A DNA stretch of 64,000 nucleotides from JBQTIY01 sp052387675 (GTDB taxonomy: Bacteria > Planctomycetota > B15-G4). Shown here in pieces: positions 8,868 to 17,726 of the stretch. A program made the translations under genes and the position numbers. Within the stretch, counting starts at the first letter, position 1. Each line of letters starts with the position of its first letter. The notes under the pieces were generated by a model, which saw only the letters and a list, made by a program, of their open reading frames with translations, was not told the DNA's origin and ran no database searches. The stretch covers positions 240,921-304,920 of the forward strand of contig JBQTIY010000011.1 in NCBI GenBank assembly GCA_052387675.1, written 5' to 3'.

Positions 8868-9836
8868 TCAGTTCTGCGGATGCAGCGCGGCCAGCTCGGC
8901 GGCGCGCGTGCCGCTCGGCGTGCCTTGGTACTTCTTGGCGATGCTCGCGTAAGACTTCACGGCCTTCTCCAGGTCGCCCTTGCGGAAGGTCGACATGGCT
9001 TCCTGCAGCTTGTCCCAGGCGGCCAATTCGTTCTTGGCCTCCTTGTTCTTCAGCAGGGCCTCGGCCGCCGCCTTCGCCGCCTCGGCTCCCGGCACGCTCA
9101 CGAAGAGACGTGCAATCTCTTCATAGCGCCCAAGCGCCTCACCGTAGGCATTGCCCTCAGCCTTGGCCTTCGCTTCGCCGAGACGCGTTTCGAGCAACGC
9201 TGTGATGGCGCCCTGAGCCGCCTTCGCCACAGCGTCCTCCTGGTTCTTCACCAGGTGCTTAGCGAGAGCTGCCCAAGCCTTGCCGAAGGCTCGCTGTGCG
9301 AGCAATTCATTGATGGCCTCGTAGTCGCCGGCCAACGGCGGAATGACATCGACGTCCTTCAGCGCCTCCGTGATGAGCTCGTCGTCGAAGTTGCCCGGAT
9401 GACCGGACCACACGACGAAACCCTTGGCATCAATGAGGTAGGCAGACGGGAAGCCTGCCACGCCGTACTGGCGGTCGAAGTCCTCGCCAGAAACCATGGC
9501 GATGGGAAAACGCATCTTCTTCTTGACGGCGTCTTTCGACACCAAACTGTCGGGTTCGTTGGTCACGCCAACGACCACAAGCCCCTGCGGCCCGAACTTT
9601 TCAGAAATCTTGTTCAGGTGCGGAACTTGTGAGGTGCAAGGGCCTCACCAGGTACGCCAAGCCTCGATGAAAACAAGCCGTCCGCCCAGGTCGCTCAAGC
9701 TGCCTTTGGAGCTGGAGTGATTGATCCACGTGGCCTCGAAGTCCGGGGCCACGCTGCCAACCTTGACTGTCACGTCGTCGCTGCTGGGAGCAGCAGCGAG
9801 GGCCGTGAGGGCGGCAGCCGCGATGAGCATACGCAT
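8868..9836 (-). CDS. Thioredoxin/TlpA-like protein, candidate selenoprotein (UGPC active site)
   Basis: Read from ATG 9836 (SD AGGAG 7 nt upstream) to the TGA at 8868 the frame has 322 sense codons broken once, at codon 64 (9645-9647), by TGA. The residues before are VGSVAPDFEATW and LVFIEAWRTW; those after are GPCTSQVPHLNKI, then LVVVGVTNE and GVAGFPSAYLID with the cis-Pro of thioredoxins. So the TGA replaces the first Cys of W-C-G-P-C: selenocysteine is the simplest reading. A signal peptide spans about 1-16. After the thioredoxin domain (about 22-165) a helical, Ala/Lys-rich C-terminal region with repeat-like helices follows. Ordinary gene callers would report two broken pieces, 8868-9578 and an upstream fragment. 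An alternative is a recent nonsense mutation. Confidence 0.72.
9612..9647 (-). promoter_or_regulatory. Candidate bacterial SECIS region after the in-frame UGA
   Basis: In the mRNA, GUUC-CGCACCU-GAAC (9626-9612) forms a 4-bp hairpin starting 18 nt after the UGA, with G as the second loop base, as bacterial SECIS rules expect. An alternative, GUGAGG with CCUCAC (6 bp, loop of 8), includes the UGA itself. Found by eye only; neither has been folded computationally. Confidence 0.4.
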
Positions 9837-10051
9837 GAGCGATCTCCTCGGGGGAATGCCGGAGCGCTCACGATCCGAGGGACCACGACGGCCCTCGCCA
9901 TCCGAGCACTTGGGGGCCCACGCTACGCGAATGCCTAGGGGTGTCAAGCAAGAAGGCTGCTCCGTGGCGCTTGCTAAGATCGCTCGCAGGAATCCGGTTC
10001 CTGCGCGGCCTCTCACGCCGCTCTTCAGCACCCGCACCCGAGAGATGACTG
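9837..10051. other. Divergent intergenic region
   Basis: Separates the candidate selenoprotein gene (minus) from the CoA-binding gene (plus). A TAAGAT hexamer at about 9976-9981 is a plausible -10 for the plus-strand gene. No other gene or repeat seen. Confidence 0.4.
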
Positions 10052-10453
10052 ATGCCCTCCGCAAACCATGGCCCGTCCGGACCCTTGAAGGCCGTCGCCG
10101 TGATCGGCGCCTCCGCCGACCGCAGCAAGTTCGGGAACAAGGCCGTGCGCGCCTATCAGCGGCAGGGCTGGACGGTCTACCCGGTGCACCCCAAGCTCAA
10201 GGAAGTTGAGGGCCTGCCGGCCTTCGCCTCCGTGCGCGGGCTGCCCGGTCCGGTGCAACGCATCGCCATCTATCTGCCGCCGGAACTCGGTCTCAGCGTG
10301 CTGCCCGACATCGCCGCCACGCCGCACGAAGAGTTCTTTGTGAACCCGGGCGCGGAGAGCGGCCCGCTGCTCGCCGCAGCGCGCAAGCTGGGCCTTGCCC
10401 CGCTGGAAGCCTGCGCCATCGTGGACGTGGGCGTCAGCCCCGCTTCGCTCTAG
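10052..10453 (+). CDS. CoA-binding domain protein (YccU-like)
   Basis: 133 residues, the usual size for single-domain CoA_binding_2 proteins. The Rossmann-like fold is visible as VAVIGASADRSKFGNKAVRAY, then GWTVYPVHPKL, IAIYLPPELG and FVNPGAES. Members bind CoA in vitro; a specific cellular role is not established. Divergent from the candidate selenoprotein, convergent with the membrane protein that follows. Confidence 0.85.
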   Translation: MPSANHGPSGPLKAVAVIGASADRSKFGNKAVRAYQRQGWTVYPVHPKLKEVEGLPAFASVRGLPGPVQRIAIYLPPELGLSVLPDIAATPHEEFFVNPGAESGPLLAAARKLGLAPLEACAIVDVGVSPASL

Positions 10454-10487
10454 TCGGCACGCGCGCGCGCCGCTGGTGCGCGGACGA

Positions 10488-11360
10488 TCAGAGCCCCGCG
10501 AAGGAAGGCGAGCGCCAGAGCGCCACGCCCAGCGCGGCGACAAGGCAAGCGCCGCCGAAGGCCCAGGCGCCGACACGCCACGCTCCAGATCTCAGGGCCG
10601 CTGCGCCTTGCGGGAGCAGCGCCGGAACGAGCGGCGCGGCGGCCAGCAGCACGGCGCTGGCGGCGGGCAACTCGGAGACATGCAGTCCGGCGAGTGTCAG
10701 CGCGAAGAGGACCAGCACGAAGACCGGCTGCGCCGCGGCGAGTCGCGGCGTGCGCCAGTGCAGCCAGCCCAGCACGAGCACGGCACCGGCCGCGGCCGTC
10801 AGCGCACCGGCCAAACGCGCCTGCTGCTCGCTGCCCGATAGGCCCAGGCAGGCCGAGAGCGTCAGGCAGAGCGCGAAGTTGCCGACCGCGCTGGCCGTTT
10901 CGTCGCGCACCGCAGTGCGTTCCTGCGCCCAGAACACCACGGCTGCGAGCAGGATGGGAAGAGCCAGCGCGAAGAACACTGCCAGCAACGTCGGGTCGGT
11001 TGCCGCAGCCTTCAGTACACGCCGAATCGCCGGTCCGGCGAGCGTGTAGGCCACCACGCCCGCCACTGTGATGCGCACAACCCAGCCCAGCGCGCGCGGA
11101 GCCCGGCGCGTGAGCGCCGTGCCGCCCAGCACCACGCCGAGCAGGGCCGCGAGCGGCACCCAGTCCACTGCCGAGCGCGGCGACCACCCGCGCCAGCCGG
11201 TCAGGACGTAATGGCCGGCTAGGTAGCCGGCCCCGACCGCGAGCGCGAGGAGCCAGTCGCCGAAGCGACCGGCCGGCCGCCACCGCGTGAGCAAGAGCAG
11301 CGCTCCGGCAAGCAACGCCGGCACGAGCGCTCCCGGCAGCAGATCCACGAACTCTGGCAC
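10488..11360 (-). CDS. Polytopic membrane protein, unknown function
   Basis: 290 residues from a GTG at 11360. About eight hydrophobic segments rich in Ala/Leu/Val cover the entire protein; the only hydrophilic stretches are short (TRWRPAGRFGD, WAQERTAVRDE). I recognise no family motif. It lies between a CoA-binding protein (convergent) and a YceI protein on the same strand 37 nt upstream, so it could share the yceI transcript. Confidence 0.6.
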   Translation of the reverse strand: MPEFVDLLPGALVPALLAGALLLLTRWRPAGRFGDWLLALAVGAGYLAGHYVLTGWRGWSPRSAVDWVPLAALLGVVLGGTALTRRAPRALGWVVRITVAGVVAYTLAGPAIRRVLKAAATDPTLLAVFFALALPILLAAVVFWAQERTAVRDETASAVGNFALCLTLSACLGLSGSEQQARLAGALTAAAGAVLVLGWLHWRTPRLAAAQPVFVLVLFALTLAGLHVSELPAASAVLLAAAPLVPALLPQGAAALRSGAWRVGAWAFGGACLVAALGVALWRSPSFAGL

Positions 11361-11397
11361 GAGCGCGCTCTCGCTGCTCCCGTTCGGCCGCCGCCGC

Positions 11398-12084
11398 TCA
11401 GCCCTTGGCTCGCGCCTCGAGGGAGACGATGACGTGCACGTCTTCGCCGAGTGAACCCGGGCCGTAGCTCACGTCGAACTCGCTGCGCTGGATCGTGAAC
11501 GTGACCTCGAAGCCGATGAAGGAGTTGCCCTTGTCGTCGCGCGCGGCACCTGTGCGCTCGGCCTTGGCCAGGACGCTCTTGGTGACGCCACGCAGAGTGA
11601 GATCACCCTGGACGTCGTAGTGCGTGTCGTCGACCTTCGTGACCTTGGTGCTCTTGAAGACGATTTCGGGGAACTCTTTAGCCGAGAAGAAGTCCGGGCC
11701 GCGCAGGTGCTGGTCGCGCTTCTCGTTGTTGCTGTCGACGCTCTCCGCCGGAACGGTGACTTCCACTGAGCTGCCGGCCGCGTCCTGCTCGTCCAGCACG
11801 AAGTGGCCGCTCAGTTCGTTGAAGCGGCCGTAGAAGTTGGCCAAGTCCTTGTGACGCACCTTGAAGACCATCGAGGAGTGCACTGGATCGATGTCGTAGC
11901 GCAGGGGCTTGAGCGCGGCGGCCGCGGCCGGTGCGCTGAGCGTCGGCGCGGTGAGCGTCGGCGCGGCGACGAGCAGCACCGGTTGGGCAGCCGCAGCGGC
12001 AGCGCGGGCGCGCAACACGAGCGCGGAGGGCAGCACGACCACGGCCAGAAGCACGACGATCAACACGGGAAGTCGGCGAAACAT
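11398..12084 (-). CDS. YceI-family exported protein
   Basis: 228 residues: signal-anchor (about 5-30), Ala/Pro/Thr linker, then a YceI lipocalin-like domain from about 60 (YDIDPVHSSMVFKVRHK, FNELSGHFVLDE, VDSNNEKRDQHLRGPDFFSAKEFPEIVFKS, LTLRGVTKSV, RSEFDVSYG). YceI proteins are extracytoplasmic beta-barrels that bind polyisoprenoid or other amphiphilic ligands. GAGGTG lies 5 nt before the ATG; a TATCAA hexamer about 55 nt further upstream could be the -10 box. Confidence 0.9.
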   Translation of the reverse strand: MFRRLPVLIVVLLAVVVLPSALVLRARAAAAAAQPVLLVAAPTLTAPTLSAPAAAAALKPLRYDIDPVHSSMVFKVRHKDLANFYGRFNELSGHFVLDEQDAAGSSVEVTVPAESVDSNNEKRDQHLRGPDFFSAKEFPEIVFKSTKVTKVDDTHYDVQGDLTLRGVTKSVLAKAERTGAARDDKGNSFIGFEVTFTIQRSEFDVSYGPGSLGEDVHVIVSLEARAKG

Positions 12085-12243
12085 GGGACACCTCGGTCAG
12101 CGGGAAACGGGAAGCGGGATCGAAGGGAGGCCTTGATAGCCTTGGATCCCATGACTGTCCCCGATGCAGGACCCGCTGTGCAACGCCGACCCCGGCCAAG
12201 CGCGCTCCGGCCGGCCTGGCGCCGCCTCGCGGCGACAGCCTGA

Positions 12244-13209
12244 ATGCGTGGCCTGGTCATCGAGCGCGGCCGGGTCACGCTGCGCAACGACCTGCCCGAG
12301 CCCGTGCCCCCGCCGGGCGAGAGCCTGGTGCAGGTGCTGCTGGCCGGCATCTGCGCCACCGACCTGGCGCTCGCGCGCGGCTACATCGGCTTTGCCGGCG
12401 TGCCGGGCCACGAGTTTGTGGGACGCGCGCTCAGCGGGCCGCTGGCCGGCCAGCGCGTGGTCGGCGAGATCAATGCGGGCTGCGGACGCGCCGAGTGCCC
12501 CGAATGCCGGCGCGAGGATCCGCGCCACTGTCCAAGGCGCACGGTGCTCGGCATTCTCGGGCGCAGCGGCGCCTTCGCCGGGCGCCTCGTGCTGCCCGAC
12601 CGCAACTTGCACGCTGTGCCTGACTCGGTGAGCGACGAGCAGGCCGTCTTCGCCGAGCCCTGGGCGGCCGCTCTGCACGCTGCGGAGCAGTTGCCCGCCG
12701 TGCGAGGCCAACGCGTGCTGGTCGCAGGCGACGGACGCCTCGGCCTGCTCTGCGCGCACGCTCTCGCGCGGGCCGGCGCGCACGTCACCGTGGCCGGGCG
12801 TCATCCCGAGCGCACGGCGCTGCTGCCGGCCGGTGCGCGCTTGGTCACTGGGTGGCTTGAAGCTGAAATCGCCGACGGCCGCACCGATTCGTTCCCATAC
12901 GCGGTGGAAGCGACGGGCCGCCCCGAGACGCTCGCGCGCTTGCTGGCGCGCGTCGCGCCGCGCGGCACGATCGTGCTGAAGACGACCTGCGAAACTCCCG
13001 CTCCGCTCGATCTGGCGCCGCTCGTCGTGAACGAGCAGGCCCTCATCGGCAGCCGCTGCGGCCGCATGGCGCCCGCGATTGCGGCGCTGCGCGACAATCC
13101 GCCGCCGATTGCAGCTTTTGGCGCCGAGCGTTTTCCGCTGAGCGACGCTGTCGCTGCGCTGGCCCACGCGAGCAAGCGCGGCGTGCTCAAAGTCTTGCTC
13201 GACGTGTGA
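12244..13209 (+). CDS. Zinc-dependent MDR-family alcohol/polyol dehydrogenase
   Basis: 321 residues. Catalytic zinc ligands are C37 (GICATDL) and H56-E57 (PGHEFVG). The structural-zinc loop has four cysteines C80, C85, C88 and C96. The nucleotide site is VLVAGDGRLGLLCAHALARAGAHV. This is the layout of medium-chain zinc dehydrogenases; the sequence is slightly short and closest in style to threonine/sorbitol dehydrogenase-like members, substrate unknown. A strong terminator follows at 13226-13268. Confidence 0.85.
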   Translation: MRGLVIERGRVTLRNDLPEPVPPPGESLVQVLLAGICATDLALARGYIGFAGVPGHEFVGRALSGPLAGQRVVGEINAGCGRAECPECRREDPRHCPRRTVLGILGRSGAFAGRLVLPDRNLHAVPDSVSDEQAVFAEPWAAALHAAEQLPAVRGQRVLVAGDGRLGLLCAHALARAGAHVTVAGRHPERTALLPAGARLVTGWLEAEIADGRTDSFPYAVEATGRPETLARLLARVAPRGTIVLKTTCETPAPLDLAPLVVNEQALIGSRCGRMAPAIAALRDNPPPIAAFGAERFPLSDAVAALAHASKRGVLKVLLDV

Positions 13210-13225
13210 CGCACTCATGTGCGGG

Positions 13226-13268
13226 CCGCGCCCGCGCTGAAAAAAACTCGCCGCGCGGGGGCGGTTTT
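13226..13268 (+). terminator. Rho-independent terminator
   Basis: A 12-bp GC stem with one mismatch (13226-13237 paired with 13253-13264), a 15-nt A-rich loop, then TTTT at 13265-13268, 16 nt after the dehydrogenase stop. Confidence 0.75.
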
Positions 13269-13365
13269 GCTGGTCAGGCGCGCCGATCCTGCCTAGGGTG
13301 CGAGTCGAGTCGCGCGCAACGCCGGCTCGCGCACCACTGAGCCCGCGCAACACTGAGGAGGCCGC

Positions 13366-14778
13366 ATGGTCACCGCGTCCCCCCGCGGCATCACGCCGCG
13401 CACCTACCGCGCCTACACCCGCAAGGATCTCGAACGGATCCCGCAGTTGCAGAGTCTGAGCCCCGAGGCTCGGCTCGAAATGCAGGCCGTCTCGGCCGTG
13501 CTGCCCTTCAAGGTGAACAGCTACATCATCGACCGGCTGATCGACTGGGAGGACATTCCCGACGATCCCATCTTTCAGCTCACTTTTCCGCAGGCCGGCA
13601 TGCTCGAGCCGCAGGATCTGCGGCGCATGGTGCGCCTCGTACGCGAAGAGGCTTCAGATAAGGCCGTGCAGGAGGCCGCGCGCCGCATTCAGCGCCGGCT
13701 GAATCCTCACCCAGCCGGCCAGCTCGATCTCAACGTGCCGCAGCTCGACGGCGAGCGCCTGCCGGGCTTTCAGCACAAGTATCGCGAGACGGTGCTCTTC
13801 TTTCCGCAGCAGGGGCAGACCTGCCACGCCTACTGCACCTACTGCTTCCGCTGGGCGCAGTTCGTGGGCATCGACGAACTGAAGTTCGCGCAGCGCGAGG
13901 CCTCCACGCTGGCGAACTACGTCGCTGTGCACCCGGAAGTGCAGAGCGTGCTCTTCACGGGCGGCGACCCGCTCATCATGAAGAGCAGCTTGCTGCGCCG
14001 CTACATCGAGCCATTGCTCGCGCCGGAGCTTGAGCACTTGGTGAGCATCCGGCTCGGCACTAAGTCCACCACCTACTGGCCCTACCGCTTCCTCACCGAC
14101 CCGGATGCCGACGACCTGCTGCGGCTCTTCGAGAGCGTCGTACGAGCCGGCCATCACCTCTCGATCATGGCGCACGTCAGCCATCCGCGCGAGTTGGAAA
14201 CGCGCGAAGCGCAGATGGCCGTCCGGCGCATCCTGCGCACCGGCGCCGCCGTGCGCTGCCAAGCTCCGCTCATCCGGCACGTGAATGACAGCGCCCGCCT
14301 CTGGAGCGAGATGTGGCAGGCTCAGATCCGGCTCGGGGCGGTGCCGTACTACATGTTCGTCGAGCGGGACACCGGCCCCAAGGGCTACTTCGACGTGCCG
14401 CTCGCGCGCGCCTTCGAGATTTACACGCGCGCTACGCGGCGCGTCTCAGGGCTGGCGCGCACCGTGCGCGGACCGTCCATGTCGGCGACGCCCGGCAAAG
14501 TCGTGGTCGATGCCGTGGCCGACGTGGCCGGCGAGCAGGTCTTCGTGCTCAAGTTCCTGCAGGCCCGCGACCCGGCCTGGGTGAATCGCGTCTTCTTCGC
14601 CGCCTTCGATCCCGCGGCGACCTGGCTCACCGACCTGCGGCCCGCCTTTGGTGAGCAGGAGTTCTTCTTCGAACCGGCAATGGAAGCGCTGCGGCGTCAG
14701 GGCGGACAGTCGGCCTGGGGTCAGCCGCCGGGGCGTCGCGCAAAGGCTTCGCAGTTCGGCCACGTGGAGTGGGAGTAG
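13366..14778 (+). CDS. KamA-family radical SAM protein (lysine 2,3-aminomutase-like)
   Basis: 470 residues; SD GAGGAGG lies 5 nt before the ATG. The radical SAM cluster is C153-H-A-Y-C157-T-Y-C160, preceded by KYRETVLFFPQQGQ and followed by FRWAQFVG. FTGGDPLIM is the SAM-contacting GGDP motif, and IRLGTKS, HVSHPREL and YYMFVERDTG follow the KamA pattern. Classic lysine 2,3-aminomutases have C-S-x-Y-C-R-H-C-x-R-R; this variant belongs to a less characterised subgroup, so the amino-acid substrate and even the aminomutase reaction are uncertain. PLP would bind a C-terminal Lys. The gene stands alone, with a terminator just upstream. Confidence 0.85.
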   Translation: MVTASPRGITPRTYRAYTRKDLERIPQLQSLSPEARLEMQAVSAVLPFKVNSYIIDRLIDWEDIPDDPIFQLTFPQAGMLEPQDLRRMVRLVREEASDKAVQEAARRIQRRLNPHPAGQLDLNVPQLDGERLPGFQHKYRETVLFFPQQGQTCHAYCTYCFRWAQFVGIDELKFAQREASTLANYVAVHPEVQSVLFTGGDPLIMKSSLLRRYIEPLLAPELEHLVSIRLGTKSTTYWPYRFLTDPDADDLLRLFESVVRAGHHLSIMAHVSHPRELETREAQMAVRRILRTGAAVRCQAPLIRHVNDSARLWSEMWQAQIRLGAVPYYMFVERDTGPKGYFDVPLARAFEIYTRATRRVSGLARTVRGPSMSATPGKVVVDAVADVAGEQVFVLKFLQARDPAWVNRVFFAAFDPAATWLTDLRPAFGEQEFFFEPAMEALRRQGGQSAWGQPPGRRAKASQFGHVEWE

Positions 14779-14823
14779 CTCGCGGTGGAGTGGGAGTCGT
14801 CGCGCGCGGCGAGGCCGGGTCCC

Positions 14824-16098
14824 TCAGACCGCCTCGCCCGCTGCTGCGCCGGAGGCCCAGGCCCACTGGAAGTTGAAGCCGCCCAGCCAGCCGGTCACGT
14901 CGACGACCTCGCCGATGAAGTGCAGGCCGGGGACTTCGCGAGCCTCAAGCGTGCGTGAGGAGAGTGCGCGCGTGTCGACGCCGCCGAGCGTGACCTCGGC
15001 CTTGGCGTAGCCGGCGTCGGCGGCGGGCCGCGCGCGCCAGTCGGAAAGCAGGCGCGCCGCCGCCACGAGGTCTTGATCGGCGCACTGGCCGATCGGGCGC
15101 TCGCTGGCCAAGAGAAGTCGCGGCGTGGCCGCGGCCGCGCCCGCGCCCACCCCCACGCCCGGGCCGGCGCCCTCCAGCAGCACGTCGATGAGGCGCCGGG
15201 GCAGGCTCTCGGCCAGCACGTTGCGCAAGCTCATCGCCCCGCCCGCGGCACTGCCGGCCGACTTGCGTGCACGCAGCGCGGCGAGGAGGTCTTCGTCGGG
15301 GCGCCAATCGATGCTGAGTTCGCTGCCCGGCCGCCACACATTGCTGATCTGCAAGATCGCAGGCCCGGAGAGCCCGTCGTGCGTGAAGAGCACGTTCTCC
15401 AGAAAGCTCGCGCCCGCGCAGCGCACGCGCGCGAAGACGGCGATGCCGGCCAGCGGGCCGTAGCGCGCGCGATCGGGGCCGCTCCACAAGAGTGGCACGA
15501 GGCCGGGGCGCGACGGCACGAGCGGCAGGCCGAACTGCCGCGCGAGGCGATAACCGAAATCGCTCACGCCGAGCCGCGGCCAGGCGAGTCCACCCGTGGC
15601 CACGACAAGCGAGGAGCAGGTGAGCTCCTGTCCGCCAGCCGCGACCAGAAAGCGCGAGGCATCGGAGGCTGCGCCATCCAGCCGGCGCACGGAGTGCACC
15701 TCGCAGCCGGTGCGCAACTCGACACCGGCCTGCTCGCATTCGTCGAGCAGCAGCCCGAGGATGCGCTTCGCCGAGTCGTCGCAAAAGAGCTGGCCCCATT
15801 TGCGCTCGTGGAAGGGCAGGCCGTGGGCCTCGACGAGTTGCAGGAAGTCCTCGGGCCCAAAGCGCGCCAAGGCCGAGCGCGGGAAGTCGGCGTTGCCGGT
15901 GTGAAAGTTTTCGGCCCCGACGCGCCGGTTGGTGAAGTTGCAGCGGCCGCCGCCGGAAACCAGGATCTTGAGCCCCGGGCGCGCGTTGCGCTCCAGCACC
16001 AGCACGCGCCGGCCTCGCCGCGCGGCCACGCGCGCGCACATGAGCCCGGCCGCGCCCGCGCCGAGGACGATCACATCGTGCTGCTGCGGAAGCGTCAT
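14824..16098 (-). CDS. BaiN/HI0933-type flavoprotein (NAD(P)/FAD-dependent oxidoreductase)
   Basis: 424 residues from the ATG at 16098, chosen because the Rossmann motif VIVLGAGAAGLMCARVAARRG begins at residue 9 as in the family. Also present are KILVSGGGRCNFTN (R52-C53-N54), VVATGGLAWPRLG and, at the C-terminus, LHFIGEVVDVTGWLGGFNFQWAWASG, the FAD-contacting ending of HI0933-like proteins. The family is widespread with poorly defined substrates; BaiN acts on bile-acid intermediates in clostridia. Convergent with the kamA-like gene and divergent from the amidohydrolase at 16179. Confidence 0.88.
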   Translation of the reverse strand: MTLPQQHDVIVLGAGAAGLMCARVAARRGRRVLVLERNARPGLKILVSGGGRCNFTNRRVGAENFHTGNADFPRSALARFGPEDFLQLVEAHGLPFHERKWGQLFCDDSAKRILGLLLDECEQAGVELRTGCEVHSVRRLDGAASDASRFLVAAGGQELTCSSLVVATGGLAWPRLGVSDFGYRLARQFGLPLVPSRPGLVPLLWSGPDRARYGPLAGIAVFARVRCAGASFLENVLFTHDGLSGPAILQISNVWRPGSELSIDWRPDEDLLAALRARKSAGSAAGGAMSLRNVLAESLPRRLIDVLLEGAGPGVGVGAGAAAATPRLLLASERPIGQCADQDLVAAARLLSDWRARPAADAGYAKAEVTLGGVDTRALSSRTLEAREVPGLHFIGEVVDVTGWLGGFNFQWAWASGAAAGEAV

Positions 16099-16178
16099 GA
16101 TCTCGAGGGGAGGGCCGCGAACGGGGACTCGCCCGCGTCGCGCCGTTTCGCTACGTTGCCGGCCCCCCGGAGCATCGC

Positions 16179-17726
16179 ATGATCCGACCGTCCTTCGCCG
16201 CACTGGTCTGCCGGCACCTCACTTCGCGCGTCGCGCTACTGGCCCTGTCGCTCGCGGCACTCACGGGCTGCGGCGCTCCTAGCCACAGCGCTCCCACTAA
16301 GGGCGCGCCAGCCGCGCCCGCAGCCAGCGGCGCCCCGCAGGCCGCCGCCGAGACAGACGACCTCACAGTGCTTGAGCTTGTAACACTGGGCAAAATGGAA
16401 GCGCTGGGCTACATGCAGGCAGCGACGCAAGTGGGTGCCGATCAGAGCGTGTTTGCCGCTCAGCGCCAACCACAAGGTCCCGTGGCCTTCGTCGGCGCGC
16501 GCCTTCTGCCCATCAGCGCGCCCCCCATCGAGAACGGCGTGCTGGTCATTGATGACGGGCGCATCGTGGCGCTCGGGCCGGCCGGTTCGGTGAGCGTGCC
16601 TGCCGACGCGACGCAGATTCCTTGCCACGGCCTCACGCTCATGCCTGGACTCGTGGACACGCACTCGCACATCGGCGGCGGCTGGGGCGCCGACGAGAGC
16701 GCACCGATTCAGCCGGACGTGCGGCTGCTCGACGCCATCGACGTGCGCGACGCCACGATCCAGCGCGCGCAGGCCGGCGGCATCACGACCGCCAACCTCA
16801 TGTCGGGCAGCGGTCACCTCATGAGCGGCCAAACCGCCTACCTCAAGCTGCGCGACGCGAACACGATCGAGGAGCTGCTTTACTGGAGCGCGGACGGCCT
16901 GCCGCTGGGCGGCATGAAGATGGCCAATGGAACGAACAGCCAGCGCAGCGCGCCCTTCCCCGGCACGCGCGGCAAGTCGGCGGCGCTGGTGCGCGAGCAG
17001 TTCGTCAAAGCCCTGAGCTACCGCGACAAGCTGCAGCGCGCCGGCGACGACGCCGAGAAGCGCCCCGAGCGCGACCTCGGCCTGGAGGCCCTGCTGGAAG
17101 TCCTCGATGGCCGGCGCATGGTGCATCACCACACGCACCGCCACGACGACATCCTCACCGTGCTGCGCTTGCAGCAGGAGTTTGGCTTTCGCGTCGTGCT
17201 GCACCACGTCAGCGAAGGCTGGAAAGTGGCCGACGAGATCGCTACGGCCGGCGTGGGCAGCTCGCTCATCATGATCGACAGCCCCGGCGGCAAGCTCGAA
17301 GCGATGGACTTCGACATGAGCACGGGCGCTGCGCTGGAGCGCCGCGGCGCGGCCGTGGCCTTCCACACCGACGACTGGATCAATGACAGCCGGCTCTTCC
17401 TGCGCAGCGCCGCGCTGGGCGTGCGAGGCGGGATGTCACGCGAGGGCGCCCTGGCCGCGCTGACGATCAACGGCGCGCGCATGCTGGATCTTCAAGACCG
17501 CATCGGCTCGCTGGAAGTCGGCAAGGACGCCGATCTCGTGCTGCTCAACGGCGACCCGCTGGCCCTGCGCACAGCCGTCGTGCAGACCTGGGCGGCGGGC
17601 GAGCTGGTCTTCGACGACAGCGATCCGCGGGACCACCTCTGGGCCGTGGGCGGCTGGGGCGCCGGCCGGCAGCGCGCTGCCGGAGAACAAAACCTCTGCT
17701 GCTTCGGTGATCGCGAGGAACAGTGA
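16179..17726 (+). CDS. Amidohydrolase-family lipoprotein with intact metal ligands
   Basis: 515 residues. Signal peptide with lipobox ALTGC, a low-complexity Ala/Pro linker, then a metal-dependent amidohydrolase (imidazolonepropionase/dihydroorotase-like) domain: GARLLPISAPPIENGVLVIDDGRI, MPGLVDTHSHIGG (H162, H164), HHHTHRHDD, VLHHVSEGW and FHTDDWINDSR carrying the last Asp. The C-terminal beta-sandwich returns as GSLEVGKDADLVLLNGDPL. Exported members of this group are often annotated as peptidase- or prolidase-like, but specificity is not visible. It overlaps the next gene (TGATG). Confidence 0.85.
   Translation: MIRPSFAALVCRHLTSRVALLALSLAALTGCGAPSHSAPTKGAPAAPAASGAPQAAAETDDLTVLELVTLGKMEALGYMQAATQVGADQSVFAAQRQPQGPVAFVGARLLPISAPPIENGVLVIDDGRIVALGPAGSVSVPADATQIPCHGLTLMPGLVDTHSHIGGGWGADESAPIQPDVRLLDAIDVRDATIQRAQAGGITTANLMSGSGHLMSGQTAYLKLRDANTIEELLYWSADGLPLGGMKMANGTNSQRSAPFPGTRGKSAALVREQFVKALSYRDKLQRAGDDAEKRPERDLGLEALLEVLDGRRMVHHHTHRHDDILTVLRLQQEFGFRVVLHHVSEGWKVADEIATAGVGSSLIMIDSPGGKLEAMDFDMSTGAALERRGAAVAFHTDDWINDSRLFLRSAALGVRGGMSREGALAALTINGARMLDLQDRIGSLEVGKDADLVLLNGDPLALRTAVVQTWAAGELVFDDSDPRDHLWAVGGWGAGRQRAAGEQNLCCFGDREEQ

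Noticed and set aside
8868..9578. Separate short protein starting at 9578
   Set aside because: It begins in mid-domain, has no SD, and continues the thioredoxin domain interrupted only by the TGA at 9645-9647.
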